From Cohnella fermenti (GTDB lineage Bacteria; Bacillota; Bacilli; Paenibacillales; Paenibacillaceae), in NCBI RefSeq assembly GCF_004801405.1, contig NZ_SSOB01000005.1:178033-242032 (forward strand): a DNA stretch of 64,000 nt, written 5' to 3'. The first letter of the stretch is position 1; each line of letters begins with the position of its first letter. Below, in pieces: positions 25,968 through 34,790 of the stretch. The position numbers and the translations under genes were made by a program. Under the pieces are notes generated by a model. It made no database searches, was not told the origin of the DNA, and saw nothing but the letters and a program-made list of their open reading frames with translations.

Positions 25968-27653
25968 ATGAATGGAGCCCAAGCGCTTGTTGAATTGCTG
26001 CTGGAGCATGAGGTGGACACGTTGTTCGGCTATCCGGGAGGCGCCGTACTGCCGGTGTACGATGCGCTGTTCGACTGCGAGCGCATCCGGCACGTGCTCG
26101 TCCGGCATGAGCAGGCAGCCGTCCATGCGGCGGACGGCTATGCCCGGGCGACCGGCCGGCCGGGGGCGGCACTCGTGACGAGCGGTCCCGGAGCGACGAA
26201 CGCGGTGACCGGCATCGCCACCGCCTATATGGATTCCGTGCCGCTCATCGTGCTGACCGGCCAGGTGGCGACCGGGATGATCGGCCTCGACAGCTTCCAG
26301 GAGGTCGACATCTATGGAATGACGATGCCGATCACCAAGCACAATTACATCGTCAGAGACGTCGCGGAGCTGCCGCGCATCGTTCGGGAGGCGTTCCATC
26401 TGGCGACGACGGGCCGTCCCGGGCCGGTGCTGATCGACCTGCCCAAAGACGTCATGACGGCCGCGCTCCCTGCCGGGCGCGACTCGCTGCGCCGCGGCCC
26501 GCTCCGGATGCGCGGCTACCGTCCGAGCCGACCCATCGCAGACTCCGTGCTCGACGCCGCGGCGGAGCGGCTGAACCGCGCGGAGCGGCCGGTGCTGCTG
26601 ATCGGCGGCGGCTGTCTCGCGGGCAAGGCCCCGTCGCTGCTGCGGAGCTTGGCGGAGCGCTGCCGCCTTCCCGTCGTCTCGACGCTGATGGGGATCGGCG
26701 CGTTCCCTTCCCGCCACCCGCTGCATCTCGGGATGGTCGGCATGCACGGCACCGCCCGGGCGAACCGGGCCGTGTTCGCCGCCGACGCGCTCGTGTGCCT
26801 CGGCATGCGCTTCAGCGACCGGGTGACGGGCAGCCGCCAATCGTTCTCGCCGCATTCCTGCAAAATCCAGATCGACATCGACGAGGCCGAGCTGAACAAG
26901 AACGTCAAGGTCGACCTCGCGATCTGCGGCTCGGTCGAGGATGCCTTGCGCGGCCTCGCCGCCCGGCTGACGCTGCGCGTGGACGAGCCCTGGCACAGCA
27001 AGCTCGCGTCATGGTCCGGCCGCGCGCCAAGCTTCGCGCCGGGCGCGGAACAGCCGCCGGGCAAGCGGCTGACGCCGCAGGAGGTCATCCGCCTGCTCGA
27101 CGAGGCGACCGCGGGAGACGCGATCGTCGCCACCGACGTCGGCCAGCATCAGATCTGGACGGCGCATCATTACGCCTTCTCTGCGCCGCGTTCGCTGCTG
27201 ACGTCCGGCGGCCTCGGCACGATGGGCTACGGCTTGCCCGCGGCGATCGGGGCGGCCGTCGCCTTCCCCGACAGGCAAGTCGTCTGCGTCAGCGGGGACG
27301 GGAGCTTCCAGATGAACATGCAGGAGCTGATGACCGCCGTCGACCTCGGAGCCAATGTCAAAGTCGCCATTCTCCGCAACGGATACCTGGGCATGGTCAG
27401 GCAGTGGCAGCAGCTTTTTCTCGGTCGCCGCTATTCCTCCGTGCGGATCAGCTCGCCCGACTTCGCCGCATTGGCCCGCTCGTTCGGCGCCCAAGGGTAT
27501 CATGCCCGCACCTTGGACGAAGCGCAAGCCGTCATCCGCTCGGCGCTGCAGACGGCCGGGCCCGCCGTGCTGGAATTCGATGTTGCCGAGGAGGAGAACG
27601 TCTATCCGATCGTCCCGCCGGGAGCGAGCAACCAGGAGATGATCGAAGAGTAG
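25968..27653 (+). CDS. ilvB: Acetolactate synthase large subunit-like enzyme (561 aa)
   Basis: A thiamine-diphosphate enzyme that condenses two pyruvates to acetolactate. The Pyr domain has the catalytic Glu in VRHEQAAVHAADGYARATG; the central domain has the FAD-type fold (SQFQEVDIYGM-like DSFQEVDIYG region); the PP domain has GDGSFQMNMQEL...VAILRN for Mg-ThDP binding. Length is normal for IlvB. AAGGAGG precedes ATG 25968. No regulatory small subunit (ilvN/ilvH) or other branched-chain genes are adjacent, and an FNR/Rex-like palindrome precedes it. It may therefore serve anaerobic overflow metabolism (acetoin formation) rather than amino-acid synthesis (inference). Confidence 0.88.
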   Translation: MNGAQALVELLLEHEVDTLFGYPGGAVLPVYDALFDCERIRHVLVRHEQAAVHAADGYARATGRPGAALVTSGPGATNAVTGIATAYMDSVPLIVLTGQVATGMIGLDSFQEVDIYGMTMPITKHNYIVRDVAELPRIVREAFHLATTGRPGPVLIDLPKDVMTAALPAGRDSLRRGPLRMRGYRPSRPIADSVLDAAAERLNRAERPVLLIGGGCLAGKAPSLLRSLAERCRLPVVSTLMGIGAFPSRHPLHLGMVGMHGTARANRAVFAADALVCLGMRFSDRVTGSRQSFSPHSCKIQIDIDEAELNKNVKVDLAICGSVEDALRGLAARLTLRVDEPWHSKLASWSGRAPSFAPGAEQPPGKRLTPQEVIRLLDEATAGDAIVATDVGQHQIWTAHHYAFSAPRSLLTSGGLGTMGYGLPAAIGAAVAFPDRQVVCVSGDGSFQMNMQELMTAVDLGANVKVAILRNGYLGMVRQWQQLFLGRRYSSVRISSPDFAALARSFGAQGYHARTLDEAQAVIRSALQTAGPAVLEFDVAEEENVYPIVPPGASNQEMIEE

Positions 27654-27691
27654 CGCGGCTGAGAAAACGATGCAAAGAAAATAAGCCGCCT

Positions 27692-27705
27692 GTGATGCCC
27701 GTCAC
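27692..27705 (+). promoter_or_regulatory. FNR/Rex-like palindrome upstream of nrdG-nrdD
   Basis: GTGATGCCCGTCAC, within TGTGA-TGCCCG-TCACT, differs by one base from the site before the acetolactate synthase gene. TATCAT at 27730-27735 is a possible -10, putting the centre near -43. Confidence 0.55.
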
Positions 27706-27773
27706 TTCACACACACTATATATTGGGTTTATCATTCTTCTTGTAAACTAAATATAGTGAACGGGAGGTTCAT

Positions 27774-28505
27774 ATGCTTGCCTTCTACCCGCGCTTCGTT
27801 CGCACGTTCGACGATCTGCCCGGACATGTCAGCTTGCTGATTCACAGTTGGAGCGGCTGCAATATGCGCTGCCTGGGCTGCCACAACTACGATGAATTGA
27901 TCGCGGCCAAGCCGGACGGCCGGCAGTTGTCGGCGGCTCAGGTCATCGAGCGGCTGAGCGACGGGTGCGGCCTGTTCGACGCGCTGCTGCTGAGCGGCGG
28001 GGAGTTCCTGATGAACGGGCTGGCCGAGATCGAAGATTTCCTGCGCCGGGCGCGGGAACGCTTCGACGGACCCGTCGTCGTTCTGACCAACGGCTCCTAC
28101 CCTCGGAAGCTGCGACGGCTGCTCGACAACGGGCTGCTCGACGGCGCCCTTATCGATATGAAGCTGCCCTTCCACCAACTCGATCCGCAGGAGGATCGCG
28201 ACATCTACGAGGCCATCATCGGCATCGTTCCGTCGGAGCGCCGTCGCCGGGATCTTCTCGAGTCGGTGGAGGCCGTTATCCGTCACAACAGCAAGCTCAG
28301 CCAAGTGCGGACGGTACGCTACCCGCTGCTGAGCGACGAATACTTCGAACAGATCCGCGTCTTCGTCGATACCATGAACCGCCGACACGGCAGCTCCGTC
28401 CCCTGCTTCCTGAACCCTTTTTTCCCGCCGGAAGTGCCTGTGTCGCCCGAATCGTCTGTACCGTCTGAACCGTCTAGATCGCTTGAACCGTTGCTCCACT
28501 CTTAA
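27774..28505 (+). CDS. nrdG: Anaerobic ribonucleotide reductase activating enzyme, NrdG-like (243 aa)
   Basis: A short radical SAM protein with the CxxxCxxC cluster motif in GCNMRCLGCHN (residues ~29-38) and a conserved LLLSGGEFLMN (SAM-binding GGE). It would generate the glycyl radical on the NrdD reductase encoded 20 bp downstream. It lacks a ferredoxin-like cluster insert, as expected for NrdG rather than PflA. The C-terminal ~20 residues are a Pro/Ser/Glu-rich repeat (VSPESSVPSEPSRS) with no obvious role. GGGAGG sits just before ATG 27774. Upstream is an FNR/Rex-like palindrome, consistent with anaerobic induction. Confidence 0.85.
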   Translation: MLAFYPRFVRTFDDLPGHVSLLIHSWSGCNMRCLGCHNYDELIAAKPDGRQLSAAQVIERLSDGCGLFDALLLSGGEFLMNGLAEIEDFLRRARERFDGPVVVLTNGSYPRKLRRLLDNGLLDGALIDMKLPFHQLDPQEDRDIYEAIIGIVPSERRRRDLLESVEAVIRHNSKLSQVRTVRYPLLSDEYFEQIRVFVDTMNRRHGSSVPCFLNPFFPPEVPVSPESSVPSEPSRSLEPLLHS

Positions 28506-28525
28506 CCTGGAACGGAGGAATTCCC

Positions 28526-30460
28526 ATGTTTCGCCATACCGACGATATTATCCGCACATTCACCTCGTCATCCGAGACGAAGCAGGCCGACTACCTGAAG
28601 CGCGAGAACAGCAACTTCGTCTATTCGCTGCCGCTGCTCAGGCACAACCTGACCAATCACGCCGAAGAGCGGTTCCTGCTGGAGCAGATTCTGCCGCAAA
28701 GATTGACCGAGCTGTACCGCGACGGTGTCGTGTACATCCACGACAAGCAGCTTAGCCCCTATTGCCTGAGCGTGGCCTGCAAGGATATCGCCGCGAACGG
28801 CATTCCCACGCTGGCCAAGAACATGATGATCTCGAAGCCGACGCGCAAGCTCGAGACGCTGCTGCGGCACTTCAGCAACATCGTGGTGCTCATGTCCCAG
28901 CAAGTGTCCGGAGCGGTCATGCTGTCGCAGATGACGACGATCTCGGCGTCCTATCTGTATGTCGAAGAGACGCTGCACGGCCGCCGCTTCTCGGAGGACG
29001 ACCTGAAGCAGTTGTTCCAGAGCCTGATCTGGGAGATGAACATGCCTCTGCGCGGCGGCTCCCAGTCGGCGTTCACCAACATTACGCTCGAATTCGGCAA
29101 GCCGTCCGACGAGATCAAGGACGAATGCGTCGTCATCGGAGGCGTCCCGCTCGGCTTCCGCTACCGGGACATTCCGTCCGGATACTTCGACCGCATCAAC
29201 CGGGCCGTCATCGAAGTGATGAAGCAGGGAACCGGCACCGGCATTCCGTTCACCTTCCCGCTGCTGACCGTGCCGATCGGCGACGACTTCGACTATGAAG
29301 ACCGCTTGTTCCTGGAGCTGCTCGACGGGATGTACCAATGGGGCGGCGTGTACTTCGAGAACTTCCGGACGGAGCCGTTCCGGAATGAGCATTATCGCCG
29401 GCTGAACCCGTACCTGAAGCCGCGCGATCCGGAGGCAAGCCGCAGCTTGTGCTGCCGGCTGCAGATCGATCTGACCGTGCTGTCGCGGGTCGGCAGCGGC
29501 ATCTTCGGCAGTTCGACCGGCTCGACCGGCGCGGTGCAGGTGCTGAACCTGAATATGAATCGGGTGCTGATGGAATGCGGCCGCGACGAGACGCTGCTGT
29601 TCGCCAGGCTCGAGGAACTGCTGAACATGATGCAGGAAGGCCACATGGCCAAGCGGAACTGGATCGAGCGGAACAAGGAGCTGTATCCGACCTTCTTCGC
29701 CTTGAACAAGGACTTGTCCAACTACTTCAACGTGTTCGGCGTCGCCGGCATGCATGAAGGGCTCGTCAACAGCGGCTATCCCGGCGGCATGAACGACGAG
29801 GCGGGTCGGCGGCTGGCGCATCGGATTATGCAGTTCATGACGGATACGATCAACGAATTTATCGTTCGGGACCGCGTCGCCTGCGGGATCGAATACGCGC
29901 CGGGGGAGAATGCGGCCATCAAGCTCGCGCGGCACGACGTGAAGTGGGCGGCAAGCCGGGGTCGCGACATCTACGTACAGGGAACGGGGGAAAATGTATA
30001 CTTAACGTCGGGCTGCATGCTGCCCTTCAGCGAAGACGACTTTCTGCGCCAGGTCGAGAACAGCGCCGAATTCCAAGCCTATGCGACTTCCGGCAGCATT
30101 TTGCATCATTTTGTGGAGAGCAAGCTTCCGCCGGAGCGGCTGGCCGATTATTTGAGGAAAATATTCGCCAAGCCGATCCAGTACATTACGCTGACGCCGA
30201 CGCTGACGAGCTGCCTGTCATGCGGACAGCAGCTCGCGGCGGAAGACGGCAAGAATGTGGACAACTGCCCGGTCTGCGGCAGCGACGATCTCGCTACCTT
30301 CAGCCGGGTCATCGGCTATGTCAAGATGATCGCGCGCAGGAAGCTAAGTGTGGACCGCGAGGGCTACTACACGGGCGAGTATAACTTCTGGAGCCAAGCA
30401 AGGCGCTTCGACTGGAACACCCGCAAGCGGCTGAAGGAGAAGTCTCTCGGGCTCGAATGA
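28526..30460 (+). CDS. nrdD: Anaerobic ribonucleoside-triphosphate reductase, NrdD (644 aa)
   Basis: Class III ribonucleotide reductase that makes dNTPs without oxygen. Seen: a ten-strand-barrel body (SGAVMLSQM, GGSQSAFTNITLEFG, VLNLNMNRVLME), a C-terminal zinc ribbon (CLSCG near 563 and CPVCG near 581), and the glycyl-radical site in RVIGY near 593. It lacks the usual ~100-residue N-terminal ATP-cone and starts directly in the catalytic region, so it is shorter than the common ~700-residue enzymes and probably lacks classic dATP inhibition. GGAGG precedes the ATG. It forms an operon with the activase gene, with a 20-bp gap. Confidence 0.9.
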   Translation: MFRHTDDIIRTFTSSSETKQADYLKRENSNFVYSLPLLRHNLTNHAEERFLLEQILPQRLTELYRDGVVYIHDKQLSPYCLSVACKDIAANGIPTLAKNMMISKPTRKLETLLRHFSNIVVLMSQQVSGAVMLSQMTTISASYLYVEETLHGRRFSEDDLKQLFQSLIWEMNMPLRGGSQSAFTNITLEFGKPSDEIKDECVVIGGVPLGFRYRDIPSGYFDRINRAVIEVMKQGTGTGIPFTFPLLTVPIGDDFDYEDRLFLELLDGMYQWGGVYFENFRTEPFRNEHYRRLNPYLKPRDPEASRSLCCRLQIDLTVLSRVGSGIFGSSTGSTGAVQVLNLNMNRVLMECGRDETLLFARLEELLNMMQEGHMAKRNWIERNKELYPTFFALNKDLSNYFNVFGVAGMHEGLVNSGYPGGMNDEAGRRLAHRIMQFMTDTINEFIVRDRVACGIEYAPGENAAIKLARHDVKWAASRGRDIYVQGTGENVYLTSGCMLPFSEDDFLRQVENSAEFQAYATSGSILHHFVESKLPPERLADYLRKIFAKPIQYITLTPTLTSCLSCGQQLAAEDGKNVDNCPVCGSDDLATFSRVIGYVKMIARRKLSVDREGYYTGEYNFWSQARRFDWNTRKRLKEKSLGLE

Positions 30461-30520
30461 GCGAATGAGCAACGAATAGAGGGGCACTCCCCCCTCCCAG
30501 AGTACCATCCGGCATGTCCT

Positions 30521-30616
30521 AGAAGGGTGCCTTATCCCTTCTGTTCAGGCCTCTCGGAAATTTTCCATAATTTAACAAACTGACTGGAAGGGATAAGGCA
30601 CCCATTTGCGAAAAGG
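30521..30616 (+). repeat. ~95-bp inverted-repeat element, copy 1
   Basis: Perfect 16-bp arms GGGTGCCTTATCCCTT (30525-30540) and AAGGGATAAGGCACCC (30588-30603) enclose a 47-bp loop. The left arm is followed by CTGTTCAGG and the right arm by ATTTGCGAAAAGG, both shared with a second copy near 36.1 kb. It lies in the convergent gap after nrdD and may also act as a terminator. Confidence 0.85.
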
Positions 30617-30673
30617 GATAGCGGCAATATCGGACGGTGCGGCGGCGTATACGGGGCAGGGGTATATAGGCGC

Positions 30674-31003
30674 TTAACAGCTAAACTCGTCAAGCGCCTG
30701 TCGCATCCGGCTTCGCGCCGCCGCCACCGCTTCTTCGATCTCGAGCCGGGTCGGCCGATCGAGATGAATGCCGGCGAGGACGGCGACCGTGCGTCCGAGC
30801 GACAGCGCAGCCATCGCCGCAAGCTCGGCGGCAAGCTCCTCCTCGCGATGGCCGGGCAGCTTCCAGGCGCTCGCGTGAACGATGCGCCCGTCCTCGCCGC
30901 AAGCGACGGCGGCCGCACCCAGATGGGCAGTTCCGCCGGTCACGATAAACACGACGTCCCGCCCCATCGACACCCGGCGAATGTCGATCTCGATTCCGCT
31001 CAC
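30674..31003 (-). CDS. Small LpdD-like (prenylated-flavin chaperone family) protein (109 aa)
   Basis: The sequence (GRDVVFIVTGGTAHLGAAAVA, LPGHREEELAAELA) resembles the small LpdD/YclD family whose members are encoded with UbiD-type decarboxylases and are thought to help handle prenylated flavin. No UbiD or UbiX gene is near here, so the partner is unknown. The start is GTG at 31003 with AGAGGAGGAG 6 bp upstream. An FNR/Rex-like palindrome lies 58-71 bp upstream, linking it to the anaerobic genes on its other side. Family assignment is from motif resemblance and is moderate. Confidence 0.6.
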   Translation of the reverse strand: MSGIEIDIRRVSMGRDVVFIVTGGTAHLGAAAVACGEDGRIVHASAWKLPGHREEELAAELAAMAALSLGRTVAVLAGIHLDRPTRLEIEEAVAAARSRMRQALDEFSC

Positions 31004-31060
31004 GTTATCTCCTCCTCTGATGGTCTACGTCAATACTAGCGGCAGGCCGCGGGGCCTGCC

Positions 31061-31074
31061 GTGACGCCCATCAC
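31061..31074 (-). promoter_or_regulatory. FNR/Rex-like palindrome upstream of the LpdD-like gene
   Basis: GTGACGCCCATCAC (plus-strand reading), the third near-identical palindrome in 5.2 kb. TAGTAT on the minus strand (31038-31033) is a plausible -10, giving a centre at -41.5, the same geometry as at the acetolactate synthase gene. Confidence 0.55.
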
Positions 31075-31115
31075 GCTTAGGGATAACGAACGACGGAAGC
31101 GGCGGCTCGCTTCGA

Positions 31116-32564
31116 TCAGATCGTCTGCAGCGGAATGCCGAGCATGTCGGCGACGCGTTTGATCTTGCCGTTCACGTGACCGATGCCGAGCGCGAAGTGA
31201 TGCGTCGGCCCTGCCGCGCACCAGCGCTCGACGAACTCGGCAACGCTGATGTCGAACCTGCAGCGCGTGTTCGTGTTGCCCGTCTGCGGAATCTCGCCCT
31301 TGATCGACTCGCCTTCCGCGGCGATCATCTTGTACTTGCCGTCGGCCGTCTGCGAGATGCCGAGCAGCGTGACCGGTCCGCTCTTGATGCTGAATTCGAC
31401 GCCGATGCCGGAGCCGCGCTTGCCGTGGAACAGGTCGAGCCCGCGGATGATCGGGCGGCCGTCGCTGATGCGGATGTTATGCGGCCCGTCGTGGCCGACC
31501 AGCACGATGTTGTCGACGAAGTCGCACGGGTGCAGCTCGGCGAACGAGCCGCCTGCTCCGAGCCGGTCCATGATCAGCATCGCGGCGCACGTCTTCAGGT
31601 CGGCTTCGCCGGCGAGCGGAATGCCCTTGCCGGTCAACAGCGAGTTGCCGAGCACCATGTTGGAGCCGATCCGCTCGTATTCGTTGTCGTCCAGTCCCTT
31701 GTAATAATAAGCGAGCCCCGTCAGCCCGAAGTCCTCGATCAGCCGGTCCAGCCCGACCGCGACGCGCGCCGACCAATCGAGGTGCTCCTGCTTGATCGGA
31801 CGCGTCACGGGGTCGATGAACGGGTCGGCGATTGTGAACATGGCCGCGATCTCCTCCAGCTTGCTCTTGATCGCCGCCGGGCTCGCTTCATGCACACGCT
31901 TGGCCAAGTCGCACATCTCGAGCATCTGCACGTGCGAGCCGAACGAAGCCGTGAACGCCGTCGGATCGGAGTTCATGTCGTACATGCCTTCATACGTGTG
32001 GCCGAGATAACCGATCCGTGCATACTTGAACGCGCGGCGCGCATTCGCGGCCTGGCACCAGCTCTCCAGCTCCCGCTGCGCCCGCTCGTCTCCGTCCAGC
32101 GTGCCGACGATCATGCCCGCCGAAGGCCGTCCTGCCCGGACAAGCACGCCGGCGATCTCCGGCAGCGAGCAGATGTTGTCGTTAGCCAGCTGCATGTACG
32201 TCGTCGTGCGCTGGTAGTCGAGCCGGTCGCGCGGCTGCAGCGCTACAAGCACGGTGGGCACTCCCAGGTTCAGAATCGGCGTCGCCGCCGTCGACGAAGT
32301 GACATACGTGCTCAGGAAGCTGAACAGCAGGTCGATGTCCTGCTTCTTCAAATATTCGGTTGCCTCGAACGCCTTGTCGACGGAATCGACGAACCCGGCC
32401 GAGACGACCTCCACATCGTACTTGCGCAGCATCTCTTCGAATCTCTTGCCATACCCCTCCAGCTCCTCGCGCAGCCCCGGGAACTGCTCCCAATACGGCT
32501 CGTGCCCCACCGTCATGACGCCCACGCGAGCCTTCGCTCTCCATACGTTCAGCTTGTTCGCCAT
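31116..32564 (-). CDS. L-fucose/L-arabinose isomerase-family protein (482 aa)
   Basis: The body matches the fucose/arabinose isomerase fold: VGVMTVGHEPYWEQFPGL at the start, QKQDIDLLFSFLSTYV-like segment near residue 75, and a C-terminal beta-barrel (AGPTHHFALGIGHVNGKIKRVADMLG). Such enzymes interconvert aldoses and ketoses; the exact sugar cannot be read from sequence. GGAGG lies 7 bp before ATG 32564; an upstream in-frame ATG at 32609 lacks a site. It is divergent from an AraC regulator and has that regulon's 20-bp site about 61 bp before its probable start point, so it is likely sugar-induced. Confidence 0.8.
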   Translation of the reverse strand: MANKLNVWRAKARVGVMTVGHEPYWEQFPGLREELEGYGKRFEEMLRKYDVEVVSAGFVDSVDKAFEATEYLKKQDIDLLFSFLSTYVTSSTAATPILNLGVPTVLVALQPRDRLDYQRTTTYMQLANDNICSLPEIAGVLVRAGRPSAGMIVGTLDGDERAQRELESWCQAANARRAFKYARIGYLGHTYEGMYDMNSDPTAFTASFGSHVQMLEMCDLAKRVHEASPAAIKSKLEEIAAMFTIADPFIDPVTRPIKQEHLDWSARVAVGLDRLIEDFGLTGLAYYYKGLDDNEYERIGSNMVLGNSLLTGKGIPLAGEADLKTCAAMLIMDRLGAGGSFAELHPCDFVDNIVLVGHDGPHNIRISDGRPIIRGLDLFHGKRGSGIGVEFSIKSGPVTLLGISQTADGKYKMIAAEGESIKGEIPQTGNTNTRCRFDISVAEFVERWCAAGPTHHFALGIGHVNGKIKRVADMLGIPLQTI

Positions 32565-32657
32565 CTCTTCGCCTCCGCAATCTCTCTGCCTCGAATTGAA
32601 TAATTCCACTTCATCATAAGAAAAATCTTCTGCGAATACGATGAGTCATCCCACAAC

Positions 32658-32677
32658 TATTGGAGTTATTCTACGAT
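32658..32677 (+). promoter_or_regulatory. 20-bp operator candidate, site 1 (isomerase/AraC intergenic)
   Basis: TATTGGAGTTATTCTACGAT matches the other two sites at 18 of 20 positions. For the isomerase gene on the minus strand, TATGAT at 32618-32613 is a -10 candidate and the site centre lies about 61 bp upstream of the inferred start point. Confidence 0.65.
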
Positions 32678-32742
32678 CGATGTATACTGACAGGTATACG
32701 AAGCGAATAGAAAGTTGGAGTTCTCGGAAGGAGAAGATACGC

Positions 32743-33567
32743 GTGATCGAACCGATCGCCATTTATTACGAGCGGTGCGAGAAGGGCTGGCAAGTGCCGC
32801 GCTCCGCGACAGCCAATCGCATCCTGCTGCTTGTCGTATCCGGAACGATGGAATATACGATCGAGGAGACGGTCCATCGCCTGACGAAGGGCGATATGCT
32901 GTACGTGCCCGAAGGCTCAACAAGAAGCGCCGTCAATTGCGGCGAAGAGGCATTCACGATGTACGTGGCGCACTTCCGTTATGAGGGCGACGGCGAGAAG
33001 CTGCCCTTGCTGCAGGACCACAAGCCGCGCACCGCCTCCGTGTCCGGCTTCGATTATGCCCGGCGGCGCTTCTCCCTGCTGACCCAGCATTGGCTGCGCA
33101 AGTCGCCCTGCTGCGGCGCGCTGTGCCACAGCGCGGCGCTCGAGCTGCTGGCGATTCTGCAGGAGGAGGCCGATATGTCCGCGCTGCCGGACAAAGCTTA
33201 CGATCTTGTTGTCCAGTTGCAGGATTACATTCTGCGCAACTATCGGAGAGTGATCCCTATCGCCGAACTCGCCTCTCACGTCAATCGTACGCCTAATTAT
33301 GTCAGCCATATTTTCCGCAAGACGACGGGGCAGACGATCTCCGCTTACATGCAGCAGATCCGCGTCTCCGCCGCATGCGATCTGCTGACCGGCTCCCATA
33401 TGTCGATCGGAGAGATCTCCGACCTGTTGGGCTTCTGCGAGCAGTCCTACTTCAACAAGGTGTTCAAGAAGACGACCGGCTTCACGCCTTCCGTCTACGT
33501 CAAGGAGAAGCCGAAGCTGTGGCTGACGACTTCCTACGCCGCTTCCGCCTCGGGCTCGCCATCGTAG
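32743..33567 (+). CDS. AraC-family transcriptional regulator (274 aa)
   Basis: An N-terminal cupin (RILLLVVSGTMEYTIEETVHRLTKGDMLYVPEGSTRSAVN) is followed by a C-terminal AraC double HTH (PIAELASHVNRTPNYVSHIFRKTTGQTI and SIGEISDLLGFCEQSYFNKVFKKTTGFTPS). I chose GTG 32743 because GGAAGGAGA lies ~10 bp upstream and it begins the cupin; the in-frame extension to 32641 would run across the promoter and operator. Copies of a 20-bp site flank the gene, one overlapping its last codons. It probably activates the isomerase, the SGNH hydrolase and the beta-helix protein (inference from shared sites). Confidence 0.85.
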   Translation: MIEPIAIYYERCEKGWQVPRSATANRILLLVVSGTMEYTIEETVHRLTKGDMLYVPEGSTRSAVNCGEEAFTMYVAHFRYEGDGEKLPLLQDHKPRTASVSGFDYARRRFSLLTQHWLRKSPCCGALCHSAALELLAILQEEADMSALPDKAYDLVVQLQDYILRNYRRVIPIAELASHVNRTPNYVSHIFRKTTGQTISAYMQQIRVSAACDLLTGSHMSIGEISDLLGFCEQSYFNKVFKKTTGFTPSVYVKEKPKLWLTTSYAASASGSPS

Positions 33568-33580
33568 AATCGCTCCAATA
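33561..33580 (+). promoter_or_regulatory. 20-bp operator candidate, site 2 (before the SGNH hydrolase)
   Basis: ATCGTAGAATCGCTCCAATA is the exact reverse complement of site 3. It overlaps the end of the AraC gene. TAGAAT at 33621-33626 is a good -10, placing the site centre near -62 relative to the hydrolase. Confidence 0.7.
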
Positions 33581-33667
33581 AACGTAGCTGCGTTCCTTGC
33601 CGGGGGCTGCGCCCGTCTCCTAGAATGAGGGGTGATCGCCATCTCTCATAATGGAAGGTGCCTGCTC

Positions 33668-34765
33668 ATGTCAGGAAGCAAATACGAGAATCGCAAGCTT
33701 GATCGCGCGCTCGGCACGGATTCGGCCATCGGCGCAGACTGGCGCTGGGTGTCTCCAGGGGAGAAGCCGCTCGCGCTGACGGGGCTGCCCTGGTTCCGAC
33801 AAGACGGAGCGTATCGGCGCCTGCCCGTTCGCCCGGCTTATCCGCTTAGGCCGGAGGTGGACCGGCTGGCGAACTTCCCGACGGGAGTGCAGATCCGGCT
33901 GCGAACCGATTCGCCGAAGCTGGCCGTCCGGGTCGAGCTGGCCGGTCCGTCCGGCGCCTATACGATGACGCCTGCGGTGCAGTGCGGGGTCGATTGTTAC
34001 TTGGGAGGGCCGGGAGAGCAGCGCTATGTATCGACGAGCCGGTTCGATCCCGAAGCGTCGGCCTACGAGTCGCTGCTGTTCGAGAACAAGGGAGACGGCA
34101 TGAAGGACATCACCTTGTACCTGCCGCTGTATCAAGGCGTTAAAGATATCGCGATCGGGGTCGCTCCCTCCGCCGAGCTTCATCGGTTCCCTGCCTTCGC
34201 GGACAGCAGGAAGGTAATAATCTATGGCACGTCGATCGTCCACGGCGCGGCGGCTTCGCGGCCCGGAATGGCTTACCCGAACATGCTGAGCCGCCGCATC
34301 CCGCTCGAGTTCGTCAGCCTGGCGTTCTCGGGCAATGCGCGGGGCGAGAAGGAGCTTGCGCTGCTGGCCGCCGAGATCGACCATCCGGGCTTGCTCGTGC
34401 TCGATTACGAAGGCAATGTGCTCAGCTTCGAGAGCCTGGTGGAGACGCTGCCAGCGTTTATCCGAACCTACCGGCAAGCTTGGCCGGAGGTGCCGATTCT
34501 CGTACTCTCGCAGATTCGGATGGCCAAGGAGGCATTCGATCCCGAGCTGCGCCGCGAGCGGGAGCGAAGATTGGCGCTCCAGCGCAACATCGTCGAGCGG
34601 TTCCGCCTCGCCGGGGACGCTAACGTGCACTTCCAGAGCGGAAAGGACCTGCTGGGGGACGATTACGAGGAATGCTCCGCCGACTCCGTCCACCCCTCCG
34701 ACCTCGGCTACCGGCGCATGAGCGACGCGCTGCTGCCCGTGTTCGAGCGGTTGCTGGGGTTGTAG
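33668..34765 (+). CDS. SGNH/GDSL-family hydrolase, SsfX3-like (365 aa)
   Basis: The C-terminal ~190 residues are an SGNH hydrolase domain: nucleophile block I is VIIYGTSIVHGAAAS (Ser in GTS, near residue 192), an Asn-containing block FSGNARGEKEL, and the final catalytic DSVHPSDLGYRRM. An N-terminal beta-sandwich (about 1-165) matches the SsfX3-type architecture seen in carbohydrate esterases. No signal peptide, so it is cytoplasmic, presumably deacylating imported sugars. ATG 33668 has GGAAGGTG 8 bp upstream; GTG 33632 is less likely. A copy of the shared 20-bp operator lies ahead of it, and a terminator follows. Confidence 0.82.
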   Translation: MSGSKYENRKLDRALGTDSAIGADWRWVSPGEKPLALTGLPWFRQDGAYRRLPVRPAYPLRPEVDRLANFPTGVQIRLRTDSPKLAVRVELAGPSGAYTMTPAVQCGVDCYLGGPGEQRYVSTSRFDPEASAYESLLFENKGDGMKDITLYLPLYQGVKDIAIGVAPSAELHRFPAFADSRKVIIYGTSIVHGAAASRPGMAYPNMLSRRIPLEFVSLAFSGNARGEKELALLAAEIDHPGLLVLDYEGNVLSFESLVETLPAFIRTYRQAWPEVPILVLSQIRMAKEAFDPELRRERERRLALQRNIVERFRLAGDANVHFQSGKDLLGDDYEECSADSVHPSDLGYRRMSDALLPVFERLLGL

Positions 34766-34790
34766 GCGCGGCCACAGGGGCGTAAAGCAC

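Noticed and set aside
27655..27690. Terminator after acetolactate synthase
   Set aside because: GCGGCT/AGCCGC arms are far apart and no T-run follows.
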